DNA from: Brevibacterium picturae
GTDB lineage: Bacteria; Actinomycetota; Actinomycetes; Actinomycetales; Brevibacteriaceae
Assembly (NCBI RefSeq): GCF_030453725.1
Contig: NZ_JAKDJU010000108.1
Location: forward strand, 1-10,166
Direction: 5' to 3'
Length of the DNA stretch: 10,166 bases
The number at the start of each line of letters is the position of its first letter. Position 1 is the stretch's first letter. This document shows positions 1-7,520 of this stretch, one piece after another. The notes under the pieces were generated by a model that ran no database searches, was not told the DNA's origin, and was given only the letters and a program-made list of their open reading frames with translations. Both the position numbers and the translations under genes were made by a program.

Positions 1-101
1 CGGAACAGGGACCTGGCCATGTGGGCGGCCGGCGTATCGGCGTCGGCGAACACCTCGTTCAACCGCAGGTCGTCACCATCGGTCAGGTCTCTGATCGGCA
101 T
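1..101 (-). CDS. 5' end of an unidentified protein (partial, runs off window)
   Basis: The minus strand opens with ATG at 101-99 and stays open to the window edge, giving 33 codons that begin MPIRDLTDGDDLRLNEVF. A good ribosome binding site, AAGGAG, lies 8 bases upstream of the ATG (plus-strand ctcctt at 110-115), which supports this as a true start. The gene is transcribed divergently from the purine nucleoside phosphorylase, with only 46 bases between the two start codons. The fragment is too short to assign a family. The opening 'PIRDLTDGDD' followed by an acidic helix resembles the N-terminus of some GNAT acetyltransferases, but that is only an impression. Confidence 0.6.
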   Translation of the reverse strand, partial: MPIRDLTDGDDLRLNEVFADADTPAAHMARSLF

Positions 102-132
102 TGTCTGCGCTCCTTGAACGGTGTGAGAACTT

Positions 133-148
133 GATAATCTTGGCGTCA
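133..148 (+). promoter_or_regulatory. Candidate -10 element for a leaderless PNP transcript
   Basis: GATAAT at 133-138 (or, offset, TAATCT at 135-140, fitting TANNNT) stands out as AT-rich in a GC-rich background. The offset hexamer ends 7 bases before the ATG at 148, so transcription would be expected to start at or within about three bases of the start codon. No Shine-Dalgarno sequence is present before this ATG, consistent with a leaderless mRNA, which is common in actinobacteria. No convincing -35 hexamer lies 16-18 bases upstream. The same AT-rich patch reads AAGATTATC on the other strand and could also serve the divergent gene. Confidence 0.45.
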
Positions 149-957
149 TGACTGACTTAAGCGATCCTACCGCCGCCGCCCGCGCCGCGGCCACGACCAT
201 CAACTCCAAAGCCGGTATCGAGTCCCATGACATTGCTCTCGTTCTCGGTTCGGGATGGGGCGGCGCGGCGGAGCTCCTCGGCGAGACGATCAGCGAGATC
301 TCCGCGGCAGAGGTTCCCGGATTCCATGCTCCCGCCGTCGAAGGCCACGGAGCCACCCTGCGCACGATCCGGATCAAAGCCAGCGGCAAGCACGCCCTCG
401 TCCTCGGCTCCCGCACCCACTACTACGAAGGCAAGGGCGTGCGTGCGGTGGCTCATGGGGTCCGCACCGCCGCTGCCGCCGGGTGTGGGAACCTCGTGCT
501 CACCAACGGCTGCGGAGGACTCAACCGCAACTGGGCTGCCGGCACGCCGGTTCTCATCTCCGACCACCTCAACCTCACCGGCACCTCCCCCATCGAGGGC
601 GCGAACTTCGTCGACCTCACCGACCTGTACTCCCCGCGCATGCGCTCCATCGCGAAGGAGATCGATCCCACCCTTGATGAGGGTGTCTACGCCCAGTTCC
701 GCGGGCCGCACTATGAAACCCCCGCCGAGGTGCGCATGGCCGGGATCCTCGGCGCCGACCTCGTCGGAATGTCGACCTCGCTCGAGGCCATCGCCGCACG
801 TCAGGCCGGTATGGAGCTGATGGGTATCTCGTTGGTGACGAACCTCGCCGCCGGCATCCAGGAGACCCCGCTCTCCCACGCCGAGGTCATCGAGGCCGGC
901 GCCGCCGCAGCTCCGCGGATCTCGCAGCTGCTCGCCGACATCGTCTCGAAGCTCTGA
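148..957 (+). CDS. Purine-nucleoside phosphorylase (trimeric PNP/MTAP family)
   Basis: This 269-residue cytosolic enzyme would cleave purine (deoxy)nucleosides with phosphate to the free base and (deoxy)ribose-1-phosphate. The N-terminal phosphate loop GSGWG is at residues 34-38. H91 in THYYEG matches the conserved histidine of the phosphate site, TNGCGGLN gives the central glycine-rich strand, Y-E-T-P-A-E-V (E194) matches the base-binding glutamate region, and GMSTSLE lies in the ribose site. N232 in LVTN occupies the place of the asparagine that, in the human enzyme, favours 6-oxopurines (inosine, guanosine). Length is normal for the trimeric class. The ATG at 148 lacks a ribosome binding site but lies just after a -10-like element, so the mRNA is probably leaderless. 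A phosphosugar mutase follows 74 bases downstream on the same strand, the pairing known as deoD-pmmB in mycobacteria. Such genes are named deoD or punA, so no symbol is given. Confidence 0.93.
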   Translation: MTDLSDPTAAARAAATTINSKAGIESHDIALVLGSGWGGAAELLGETISEISAAEVPGFHAPAVEGHGATLRTIRIKASGKHALVLGSRTHYYEGKGVRAVAHGVRTAAAAGCGNLVLTNGCGGLNRNWAAGTPVLISDHLNLTGTSPIEGANFVDLTDLYSPRMRSIAKEIDPTLDEGVYAQFRGPHYETPAEVRMAGILGADLVGMSTSLEAIAARQAGMELMGISLVTNLAAGIQETPLSHAEVIEAGAAAAPRISQLLADIVSKL

Positions 958-988
958 ACGCGCCAGCATTTCCAGCACTTCCCTCCCC

Positions 989-1006
989 AACGGGAGTTCA
1001 CCCGTT
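989..1006 (+). other. Small hairpin in the PNP-mutase spacer
   Basis: AACGGG (989-994) and CCCGTT (1001-1006) form a perfect 6-bp stem with a 6-base loop, 25 bases before the mutase start codon. No T run follows, so it is unlikely to be a simple terminator. It could be an mRNA processing or stability element between two co-transcribed genes, or chance in GC-rich DNA. Confidence 0.25.
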
Positions 1007-1031
1007 CCAACAGCACTGGACAAGGACAGAT

Positions 1032-2936
1032 ATGACCGAAGTAGCCGATCGCTTCACCGCCGGGTTCGACGCCGAAATCGTCGAGGCGTGGATCGCCGAT
1101 GACCCCGATCCGCAGACCGCGACCACGCTGAGCAGCATCCTGGCCGCGGCGAAGACCGGTGATGAGGCTGCCCTCGCAGACCTCGAGGATCGTTTCGCCG
1201 GTCCCCTGGAGTTTGGCACCGCGGGTCTGCGCGGAGAGATCGCGGCCGGACCCAACCGGATGAACCGTGCCGTCGTCATCCGCGCCGCAGCCGGACTCTC
1301 CCGTTTCCTTCTGAACACGGTGGGTGAGGGTTTCACGGTCGTCATCGGCTGCGATGCCCGCTACAAGTCCTCAGACTTCGCAGCCGACACCGCCGCTGTC
1401 GTCACGGCGGCCGGCGGTACGGCCATCCAGCTGCCCGATCAGCTGCCGACCCCGTTGTTGGCGTTCGCACTGTCTCATTTGAAGGCCGATGCCGGAGTCA
1501 TGGTCACCGCCAGCCACAACCCGCCTGCGGACAACGGCTATAAGGTCTACCTCGGTCAGCGTCCGCTGCTCGCGATCGAATCCGACCCTGGTGCTGCCGA
1601 GGCTGGTGCCGGTGCTCAGATCGTCAGCCCAGCCGATGCCCTCATCGCCGAGCAGATCGCGGCCGTGTCATCTGTGGCCTCGGTGCCTCGTGCCGAATCC
1701 GCCTGGGAGCATCTCGATGAGTCGATCGTCGAAACCTACCTGGCTCGCATCGATGCCCTGGATGTGCGCTCGAACGCCGATCTGACCATCGTGCACACCT
1801 CCCTGCACGGGGTCGGAGCTTCCGTCGCCGAGGCGGCACTGGCCCGCACGGGTTTCTCCAACGTGCATCCGGTGCCGTCCCAGCAGACACCGGAGCCGGA
1901 TTTCCCGACAGTGGCGTTCCCGAACCCAGAAGAGGCCGGTGCCCTCGATGAGTCGTACGCCTTAGCCAAGGAGGTCAACGCCGACCTGATCATCGCCAAT
2001 GACCCGGACGCTGACAGGTTCTCCGCAGCCATCCCGGATGTCTCCCTGGCAGCCGGTTACCGGCAGCTGTCCGGCGACGAGGTGGGTCTCCTCCTCGGTG
2101 AGGACATCGCGACCCGCATGGCACAGGGCGCCCATCATTCGAAGCGGCAGGTGGCCGCGGACGCCGTTGGAGTCGAAGGATCGGCGGGAGGCGCGGGACC
2201 AGCAGGGGCTGGCGAGGCGTCTGACTCAGCGTCGCCGGTGTTCGCGAACTCGATCGTCTCTTCCCGGGGCCTGGCTGCCGCTGCCGAAAGCCACGGTTTC
2301 ACTGCGAAGAACACACTCACGGGTTTCAAGTGGATCTCCCGTGTTCCCGACCTGGTCTTCGGCTACGAAGAGGCTTTGGGGTACTGCGTCGACCCCACAG
2401 CTGTCCGGGACAAGGACGGAATCTCCGCTGCCGTGACCTTCGCAGCTTTGGCCTCACGACTCAAGGAGTCGGGTTCAAGCATCGAGACCGAGCTCGACCG
2501 GATTCGCAATCGCGACGGATACTTTGCCACCGCGCCGCTGAGCTTCCGCTTCGACGATGTCTCCCTCATCGCCGCAGCCATGGCGAAGTTGCGGGAGAAC
2601 CCACCAACGACTCTGGCAGGCTCCCCGGTCGCCGAAGTCCATGACCTTTCACTGGGTTACGACGGCTTGCCTCCCACCGATGGCATCCTGCTGCTTTCCG
2701 AGGCGAACTCTCGAGTGATCGTGCGCCCTTCGGGTACGGAGCCAAAACTCAAGTGCTACCTCGAGGTCGTCGCCGACCCCTCCGAGCTGGAGGCCTCGGC
2801 CGAAGCCGACACCCGAGCCGCGGCCAGTGCGGGTGTGCGGGTGTCAGCCGACTCGGCGAGCTCCTCCCTTAAACCGGCCTTGACCGAGCGCCTGGCCTCC
2901 ATCAACACCGAACTCAAGACCTTCTTCGGTCTCTGA
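1032..2936 (+). CDS. pmmB: Phosphosugar mutase (PmmB/Pgm alpha-D-phosphohexomutase family), possible phosphopentomutase
   Basis: This 634-residue protein belongs to the alpha-D-phosphohexomutase superfamily, which moves phosphate between sugar C1 and C5/C6. All four catalytic loops are visible: the phosphoserine loop TASHNPPADNGYK with S161; the metal-binding loop DPDADR with D324, D326 and D328; the sugar-specificity loop GYEEALG at 444-450; and the phosphate-binding loop RPSGTEPK at 565-572. An N-terminal FGTAGLRG motif is also typical. The ATG at 1032 follows AAGGA at 1022-1026. An approximately 37-residue Gly/Ala/Ser-rich segment (about 366-402) makes it longer than the roughly 530-560 residues I recall for mycobacterial PmmB. 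It follows PNP on the same strand, and no dedicated phosphopentomutase (deoB) is in view, so conversion of (deoxy)ribose-1-phosphate to the 5-phosphate is a reasonable role. Glucose or mannose phosphate as substrate remains possible. A decayed second copy of its 3' third lies at about 7594-7922. Confidence 0.9.
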   Translation: MTEVADRFTAGFDAEIVEAWIADDPDPQTATTLSSILAAAKTGDEAALADLEDRFAGPLEFGTAGLRGEIAAGPNRMNRAVVIRAAAGLSRFLLNTVGEGFTVVIGCDARYKSSDFAADTAAVVTAAGGTAIQLPDQLPTPLLAFALSHLKADAGVMVTASHNPPADNGYKVYLGQRPLLAIESDPGAAEAGAGAQIVSPADALIAEQIAAVSSVASVPRAESAWEHLDESIVETYLARIDALDVRSNADLTIVHTSLHGVGASVAEAALARTGFSNVHPVPSQQTPEPDFPTVAFPNPEEAGALDESYALAKEVNADLIIANDPDADRFSAAIPDVSLAAGYRQLSGDEVGLLLGEDIATRMAQGAHHSKRQVAADAVGVEGSAGGAGPAGAGEASDSASPVFANSIVSSRGLAAAAESHGFTAKNTLTGFKWISRVPDLVFGYEEALGYCVDPTAVRDKDGISAAVTFAALASRLKESGSSIETELDRIRNRDGYFATAPLSFRFDDVSLIAAAMAKLRENPPTTLAGSPVAEVHDLSLGYDGLPPTDGILLLSEANSRVIVRPSGTEPKLKCYLEVVADPSELEASAEADTRAAASAGVRVSADSASSSLKPALTERLASINTELKTFFGL

Positions 2937-2969
2937 GGCGACAGACGCCGTATTAGCCCATCCGGTCTC

Positions 2970-3016
2970 CCCCGGCCACAGCTTCGTTCAGTGCATGATG
3001 AAGTTGCGGGCCGGGG
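2970..3016 (+). terminator. Composite hairpin in the mutase/bioD convergent spacer
   Basis: CCCCGGCC (2970-2977) pairs perfectly with GGCCGGGG (3009-3016). Inside it, CAGCTTC (2979-2985) pairs with GAAGTTG (3000-3006) through 7 bp including one G-U pair on the plus-strand RNA, leaving a 14-base apical loop. The structure begins 33 bases after the mutase stop and lies between two convergent genes. No T run follows on either strand. The inner stem pairs better in plus-strand RNA, so it most likely ends the PNP-mutase transcript and may also act on read-through from the biotin operon. Confidence 0.5.
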
Positions 3017-3045
3017 ATCCGACGGGGGCCGCCGACGCTGCTGAG

Positions 3046-3813
3046 TCAGCAGGGCAGATGGAGCCAACCGGGTGCTTGTGCTGTGAACTCGCCGCGCCCG
3101 AGGCGGTGGCCGGCTCCGGCGGGAACCGCACCGAGGATGGGGGCAATAGCCGACAGCGCGCAGCGATTGTCACGGTCGACCGGCGGCGCAGGCTCGGGCC
3201 ACGAGCCCAAAATGATGCCGGTGACCGATATGTGCCGATTCCCCAGGGCTTCGGCCGTCAGAGCAGTGTGGTTCAGTGTGCCCAGGCGCGAGCGGGAGAC
3301 GATGACGGCACCGACGGAGTCTGGATTGGGCGAAAGGCAGGCGACGATGTCGGCAGCAGTGTGGCCTCCGAAGTCGACGAGCACTCCCCCTGCGCCTTCG
3401 ATGAGGACATGGTCAGCACCGGTGCGTTCGGCAGCCGTGTGGATGAGCTCTGCATGCTCGGTTGCGCCGGGCAGGGTCGAGGCCGCTCGGGCAGTCGGCG
3501 ACACGGATCCAGTCGACTCCTTGCGCGCCGCCGGAAGCGGAGCCATCGGCAGACGCAGCGTGATATTCGTGAACGTATGGATTCCGGTCAGCCGAGCGAC
3601 GATCTGGGCGTCGGATTCGGTGACGACATCGCTGTAGTCGGCTTCAAGCTGCTCGCGCTGTGGATCGTCGGGGCTGATGTGCCCCGTCTGGACCGGTTTG
3701 CACATGATGACCCGCCGCCCGGCGGCTGTCAGCGCCACGGCCAGCGCCGCGGTCGCAATCGTCTTGCCGACGCCGGTGTCCGTTCCCGTGACGAGCAGGA
3801 ACCGCGGAATCAC
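3046..3813 (-). CDS. bioD: Dethiobiotin synthase
   Basis: BioD carboxylates 7,8-diaminopelargonate with CO2 and ATP to close the ureido ring of dethiobiotin. The 255-residue protein has the P-loop GTDTGVGKT (10-18, K17), the substrate-binding KPVQTG (39-44), EGAGGVLV (139-146, E139) and the LGTLNHTALTAEAL helix typical of BioD. It ends with the common AQAPGWL motif. A loop at about 92-118, rich in Ala, Ser and Pro, makes it somewhat longer than the roughly 225 residues usual for the family. The start is GTG at 3813-3811, overlapping the bioF TGA as GTGA, with GGAGG 4 bases upstream (plus-strand cctcc at 3818-3822). It is the last gene of the biotin operon and converges on the phosphosugar mutase across a 109-base spacer. 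Translation is probably coupled to bioF. Confidence 0.95.
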   Translation of the reverse strand: MIPRFLLVTGTDTGVGKTIATAALAVALTAAGRRVIMCKPVQTGHISPDDPQREQLEADYSDVVTESDAQIVARLTGIHTFTNITLRLPMAPLPAARKESTGSVSPTARAASTLPGATEHAELIHTAAERTGADHVLIEGAGGVLVDFGGHTAADIVACLSPNPDSVGAVIVSRSRLGTLNHTALTAEALGNRHISVTGIILGSWPEPAPPVDRDNRCALSAIAPILGAVPAGAGHRLGRGEFTAQAPGWLHLPC

Positions 3814-4940
3814 CCTGCCTCCGCAACGCAGGCATCGGTGATCGCCCGGATCCGCTCACAGGCATGGGCCAGCTCATCGGGGCTCAGACCAGCACGCGCG
3901 GTCGGCCGCACCCGCGTGATGCCATCAGGAACCGAGGGCGGGCGGAAGCAGCCGACTAGGATCCCCTCCTGACGCAGCAGAGCCCGTGCTCGCACCCCGG
4001 ATTCGGGGGTCGGCATCGGCACCGAGAGCACAGCGCCGGCAGGAATCGGCACCTCAAGCGCTGTTGCGAGCGCGTTCCGCGCGCCTGCCATGGATGCCAC
4101 CCTGTCGGAAGTGATGAGGCCAAGCGCCGCATGGGCGGCTGCCGCGTTGGCCGGGGCGAGCCCGGTGTCGAAGATGAAGGAGCGAGCAGTGTTGACGGCG
4201 GCATCGCGGATGAGCTCGGAGCCCAGCAGCGCTCCTCCTTGGGAGCCGAGCGCCTTAGACAGGGTCGCGGTGACGACGAGCCGCTCGCGGTGTTCGCTCA
4301 GGCCCGCGGCTGCACCCATTCCGCAGTGTTCGTCGATACCGGCCACACCGATCCCGTGGGCCTCGTCGGCAAGGAGGATAGCATCGTAGCGCTCACAGAG
4401 TTGTAGCAGTCGCGGCAGATCGGCTGCGTCGCCGAGGACGGAGTAGACCGATTCGACGATCACGAGCGCCTCGGCCTGCGCCCGGTCGGCCAAGGCCGTT
4501 TCGACGGCGCTCGGATCATTGTGGGCAACGACGGTGATCGAGGCCTTCGTCAGACGACAGGCGTCAATGAGTGAGGCGTGATTGTGGGCGTCGGAGACGA
4601 TGAGGGTATCTGGCCCAGCCAAGGTCGTGACGGCGGCGATATTGGCCAGATAACCGCTGGAGAACGTCACGCACGCCGGGTGCCGCAGCCGTTCGGTAAG
4701 CGCGGCTTCGAGCAGGTGATGGGCGCGGGTGGTTCCGGTGACGAGGCGCGAGGCCCTAGCTGAGGTGCCATAGTCTTCGATCGCTTCGATCGCCGCCGCA
4801 CGCACAACCGGATGCTGCGAGAGACCGAGGTAGTCGTTGGAGGCGAGGTCGAGTCCGTTGAGCACCGGATCATTGCGGTCCATATCGGCGGCCCTGCGGC
4901 GTTCGGCTGCCACGGTCATGCGGGAGGCGATGGCGTTCAC
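3810..4940 (-). CDS. bioF: 8-amino-7-oxononanoate synthase
   Basis: BioF is a PLP enzyme that condenses a pimeloyl thioester with L-alanine to give 8-amino-7-oxononanoate (KAPA), CoA or ACP, and CO2. With the GTG start at 4940 the protein has 376 residues, close to the roughly 384 of the E. coli enzyme. Visible motifs are LASNDYLGL (32-40), FSSGYLANIA (93-102), SDAHNHASLID with the cofactor-stacking histidine region (116-126), DEAHGIGVAG (192-201) and the PLP lysine in TLSKALGSQGG (K229). The frame is open 42 codons further upstream, inside bioA, but those residues are unlike BioF. GTG 4940 has AAGGAG 7 bases upstream (plus-strand ctcctt at 4948-4953) and overlaps the bioA TGA in the sequence GTGA, the same junction type as bioF/bioD. 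Confidence 0.95.
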   Translation of the reverse strand: MNAIASRMTVAAERRRAADMDRNDPVLNGLDLASNDYLGLSQHPVVRAAAIEAIEDYGTSARASRLVTGTTRAHHLLEAALTERLRHPACVTFSSGYLANIAAVTTLAGPDTLIVSDAHNHASLIDACRLTKASITVVAHNDPSAVETALADRAQAEALVIVESVYSVLGDAADLPRLLQLCERYDAILLADEAHGIGVAGIDEHCGMGAAAGLSEHRERLVVTATLSKALGSQGGALLGSELIRDAAVNTARSFIFDTGLAPANAAAAHAALGLITSDRVASMAGARNALATALEVPIPAGAVLSVPMPTPESGVRARALLRQEGILVGCFRPPSVPDGITRVRPTARAGLSPDELAHACERIRAITDACVAEAG

Positions 4941-6271
4941 TGCAGATCTCCTTCGGAGTGGGCCGCGGCGGCAGCGACCATTGCTGCCGTGATCGTCGCC
5001 ATCGTCTCCGGTGTCGAAATGTAGGGCGGCATGGTGTAGATGTGTCGCCGGAAGGGCCGCAGCCACACGCCGTGCTCGGCGGCGATGCGCGTGGTGAGTC
5101 CGACATCGACCGGACGTTCGAGTTCGATGACGCCGATGCCACCGGTGACACGCACCTCGGCGACGTGCGCCATCTCTCGAGCCGGCGCGAGACCGGCTGT
5201 GAGTGCGGGAGAGATGCGGGCAATGGCCGGCTCCCAGCCGCTCGTGTCATCGGCGAAGAGCAGCCCGACCGAGGCTGTGGCTGCTGCGCAGGCCAGCGGA
5301 TTGGCCATGAAGGTCGGTCCGTGCATGAGCGCCCGGTGGGAGGAAGCGGTGATGACCTCGGCTATCGGCCCACTGCACATCAGTGCCGCCAACGTCAGAT
5401 AACCGCCGGTCAGAGCCTTGCCCAGGCACATGACATCCGGGGTAATGCCGGCCGAGCGGCAGGCGAAGTCAGCACCGGTGCGGCCGAAGCCGGTGGCGAT
5501 CTCATCGGCGATGAACACGGCGTCGATCTCGGTGGCCAGCCGCCGCAGCGCCCGCAGGGCCGCCGGGTGATAGGGCCGCATACCGCCAGCGCCCTGGAAG
5601 AGAGGCTCGACGATGATGCCGGCGAGTTCGGACCCATGCATGTCGACGAGGTTCTCCGCCCGGACCACCCAGGCATCGACCTCGACGGTGGAAGCCTCCG
5701 GCAGCGGAGGACGCGGTAGGAAGAGCTGTGGGGACAGCAGTCCGGCGAAGTCGGCGTGCATTCCCCCGACCGGGTCGCACACGCTCATCGCACCGGTCGT
5801 GTCACCGTGATAGGCGCCTTCGAGGGCGAGGAAGCGACTGCGGTCGCGTCCGCGAGCCTGTTGGTACTGGGTGGCGAGCTTGAGCGCGACCTCGACCGAG
5901 ACCGAGCCTGAGTCGGCCAGGTAGACATGGTCGAGGCCGGCCGGTGTGACCGCGACGAGGTGCTCGGCCAGGTCGACGGCCGGGCCGTGGGTCAGACCGC
6001 CGAACATGACATGCGAGAACGAGCGGATCTGGTGAGTCAGTGCCGCGTCCATGACCGGGTGTCGGTAGCCGTGGACAACCGCCCACCACGAGCTCATCCC
6101 GTCCAGGAGCCGATGTGGCGAGCCAGAAGTATCACACAGTTCCACATAGGCACCGGCTGCACCGGTGACCGAAAAGTGCGCCCCAGCATCGAGGGGACCA
6201 TAGGGGTGCCAGAGAAGACCGGCATCCCTGTCCAGCGTGCTCTGGGGACTCGAACGTGCCGGCTCAGGCAT
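4937..6271 (-). CDS. bioA: Adenosylmethionine--8-amino-7-oxononanoate aminotransferase (DAPA synthase)
   Basis: BioA is a class III PLP aminotransferase that uses S-adenosylmethionine as amino donor to turn KAPA into 7,8-diaminopelargonate. With the ATG at 6271 it has 444 residues, near the family norm. The N-terminal WHPYGPL (21-27) and DGMSSWWAVVHGY (57-69) are BioA hallmarks. SGSVSVEVALKLA (121-133), EGAYHGDTTGAMS (151-163), DEIATGFGRTG (256-266) and the PLP lysine in CLGKALTGGYLTLAA (K285) follow in order. The start is uncertain: ATG 6271 overlaps the bioB TGA by 8 bases but has no clear Shine-Dalgarno, and an in-frame GTG at 6295 would add eight residues, also without a good site. I prefer ATG 6271 with translation coupled to bioB. 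Confidence 0.94.
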   Translation of the reverse strand: MPEPARSSPQSTLDRDAGLLWHPYGPLDAGAHFSVTGAAGAYVELCDTSGSPHRLLDGMSSWWAVVHGYRHPVMDAALTHQIRSFSHVMFGGLTHGPAVDLAEHLVAVTPAGLDHVYLADSGSVSVEVALKLATQYQQARGRDRSRFLALEGAYHGDTTGAMSVCDPVGGMHADFAGLLSPQLFLPRPPLPEASTVEVDAWVVRAENLVDMHGSELAGIIVEPLFQGAGGMRPYHPAALRALRRLATEIDAVFIADEIATGFGRTGADFACRSAGITPDVMCLGKALTGGYLTLAALMCSGPIAEVITASSHRALMHGPTFMANPLACAAATASVGLLFADDTSGWEPAIARISPALTAGLAPAREMAHVAEVRVTGGIGVIELERPVDVGLTTRIAAEHGVWLRPFRRHIYTMPPYISTPETMATITAAMVAAAAAHSEGDLQ

Positions 6272-7514
6272 TGGGAGAGATCTCTGTGCCGGCACCGCGG
6301 CGGCGGATCGTCGGAATCGTCACGCCCGAGTTGCCTGCCTCGTGACCGACAGCGGGCAGCGGTTTGCCACACGGCAGTGCGCCACCTGCGACTGGTGTTG
6401 GTGCAGTCTCGCTCGATGCGCCAGTGCTGGCAGCGGACGCACCGTCGCCGTTCGCGGGGCCGGGTGCTTCGCCGTCGAAGGCAGCCTGATGGGCTGCCCT
6501 GTGGGCCTTGAGCTCGTCGCGCAGCTGCTGGGCACTCTCCGCGCCGACGATCTCGAACCCGCCATCGACGATCATGTCGAGATCCTCTTCGGCGGCCTGC
6601 CCCTCCGAAGTGAGGTAGTCGCCGAGGAACAGCGAATTGGCCACATTCAGCGACAGCGACTGCAGCGAACGCAGGTGCATTTCACGGCCGCCGGCAATGC
6701 GCAGTTCGCGATCCGGGCACAGGAAGCGCACAGCGCACAGAATCCTCACGCAGTGCTGCGGGGTCAGAGTGTTGGTGCCCTCCAATGGGGTGCCGTCGAA
6801 GGGGATGAGGAAGTTGACCGGGATCGAGTCGGAGTCGACGGCTCTGAGCGATTCGATCGCCTCGATGATCTGGTCGTTCGTCTCGCCCACGCCGACGAGG
6901 AGTCCCGAGCACGGGGAGAGTCCGGCGCCGCGAGCCTTGTCGACGGTGTCGACCCGGTCGGCAAAGGTGTGTGTCGAGCAGATGTCGGCGTAGAGGGACT
7001 CAGCGGTGTTGAGGTTGTGGTTGTAAGCATCGACCCCGGCCTCCTTGAGGCGATGTGCTTGACCCTCCTTGAGGAATCCGAGGCAGGCGCAGACCTCGAC
7101 GCCGGGAGTGGCAGACTTGATCTCCTCGACCATTCCCGAGACGCGATCAACATCCCGATTCGACGGACCGCGGCCGGAGGCGACGAGACAGACGCGCGAG
7201 GCACCTCCGGCCAGACCGAAATCCGCCTGGCGCTTAGCCTCCTCCTTGGGCAGCCAGGAATACTTGAGGATCTCCGCTTCGGAGCCTAGGCGCTGCGAAC
7301 AGTAGCTGCAGTCCTCCGGGCACAGCCCGGACTTGAGGTTGACGAGGTAGTTGATCTTGATGCGCTTACCGAAGTGCTCGCGCCGCAGTCGGGCTGCGGC
7401 TGCGACGAGATCGAGCAGATCCTCATTCGGGGACGACAGGATCGCGCGGGCATCGGAGGCGGTGGCTGAGGTACCGGAGAGCACACGCTCGGCCAGTGAG
7501 AAGTAGTTAACCAT
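6264..7514 (-). CDS. bioB: Biotin synthase (radical SAM) with an unusual C-terminal linker
   Basis: BioB inserts sulfur into dethiobiotin to make biotin, using a radical-SAM [4Fe-4S] cluster and a sacrificial [2Fe-2S] cluster. With the ATG at 7514 it has 416 residues. C65, C69 and C72 in GLCPEDCSYCSQ form the SAM-cluster motif; C109, C142, C202 and R272 (RIAGGRE) match the four ligands of the second cluster; YNHNLNTAE (164-172) is the family signature. The catalytic barrel ends near residue 330, where other BioB proteins also end or nearly so. Here a Gly/Ala/Ser/Pro-rich stretch (about 346-396) follows, then a charged tail with RRRGAGTEISPNA. A GTG at 7532 would add six residues but lies inside the operator; the promoter spacing and missing Shine-Dalgarno favour a leaderless ATG at 7514. 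It is the first gene of the biotin operon. Confidence 0.94.
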   Translation of the reverse strand: MVNYFSLAERVLSGTSATASDARAILSSPNEDLLDLVAAAARLRREHFGKRIKINYLVNLKSGLCPEDCSYCSQRLGSEAEILKYSWLPKEEAKRQADFGLAGGASRVCLVASGRGPSNRDVDRVSGMVEEIKSATPGVEVCACLGFLKEGQAHRLKEAGVDAYNHNLNTAESLYADICSTHTFADRVDTVDKARGAGLSPCSGLLVGVGETNDQIIEAIESLRAVDSDSIPVNFLIPFDGTPLEGTNTLTPQHCVRILCAVRFLCPDRELRIAGGREMHLRSLQSLSLNVANSLFLGDYLTSEGQAAEEDLDMIVDGGFEIVGAESAQQLRDELKAHRAAHQAAFDGEAPGPANGDGASAASTGASSETAPTPVAGGALPCGKPLPAVGHEAGNSGVTIPTIRRRGAGTEISPNA

Positions 7515-7520
7515 AACCCA

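Noticed and set aside
114..119. TTGAAC as a -35 for PNP, or as a half biotin operator
   Set aside because: The spacing to GATAAT is only 13 bp, and the second operator half is not symmetric (TGAAC-GGT-GTGAG).
157..1023. Long open frame antisense to PNP (288 codons)
   Set aside because: It mirrors the PNP gene in a GC-rich genome, has low-complexity Gly/Arg composition, and resembles no family; PNP itself is unmistakable.
3038..3052. Palindrome CTGCTGAgTCAGCAG across the bioD stop codon
   Set aside because: Short, without a U tract, and with a one-base centre that makes a poor RNA hairpin. The larger structure at 2970-3016 is a better terminator candidate.
2995..3972. 325-codon open frame antisense to bioD and the end of bioF
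   Set aside because: Its composition is typical of a shadow frame, and it would cross a gene boundary on the opposite strand. BioD and BioF motifs are clear.
4941..5066. Forty-two-codon N-terminal extension of bioF
   Set aside because: It lies wholly inside bioA, is His/Asp/Arg-rich and unlike BioF; the GTG at 4940 has a strong ribosome binding site and a normal overlap.
6276..6295. Two adjacent perfect 10-bp palindromes (AGAGATCTCT, GTGCCGGCAC) before the bioA start
   Set aside because: Each is likely to occur by chance in 10 kb, both lie in bioB tail codons, and neither can form a good RNA hairpin alone.
6237..7289. 350-codon open frame antisense to bioB
   Set aside because: A shadow of a well-conserved radical SAM gene; no recognisable motif and no good ribosome binding site.
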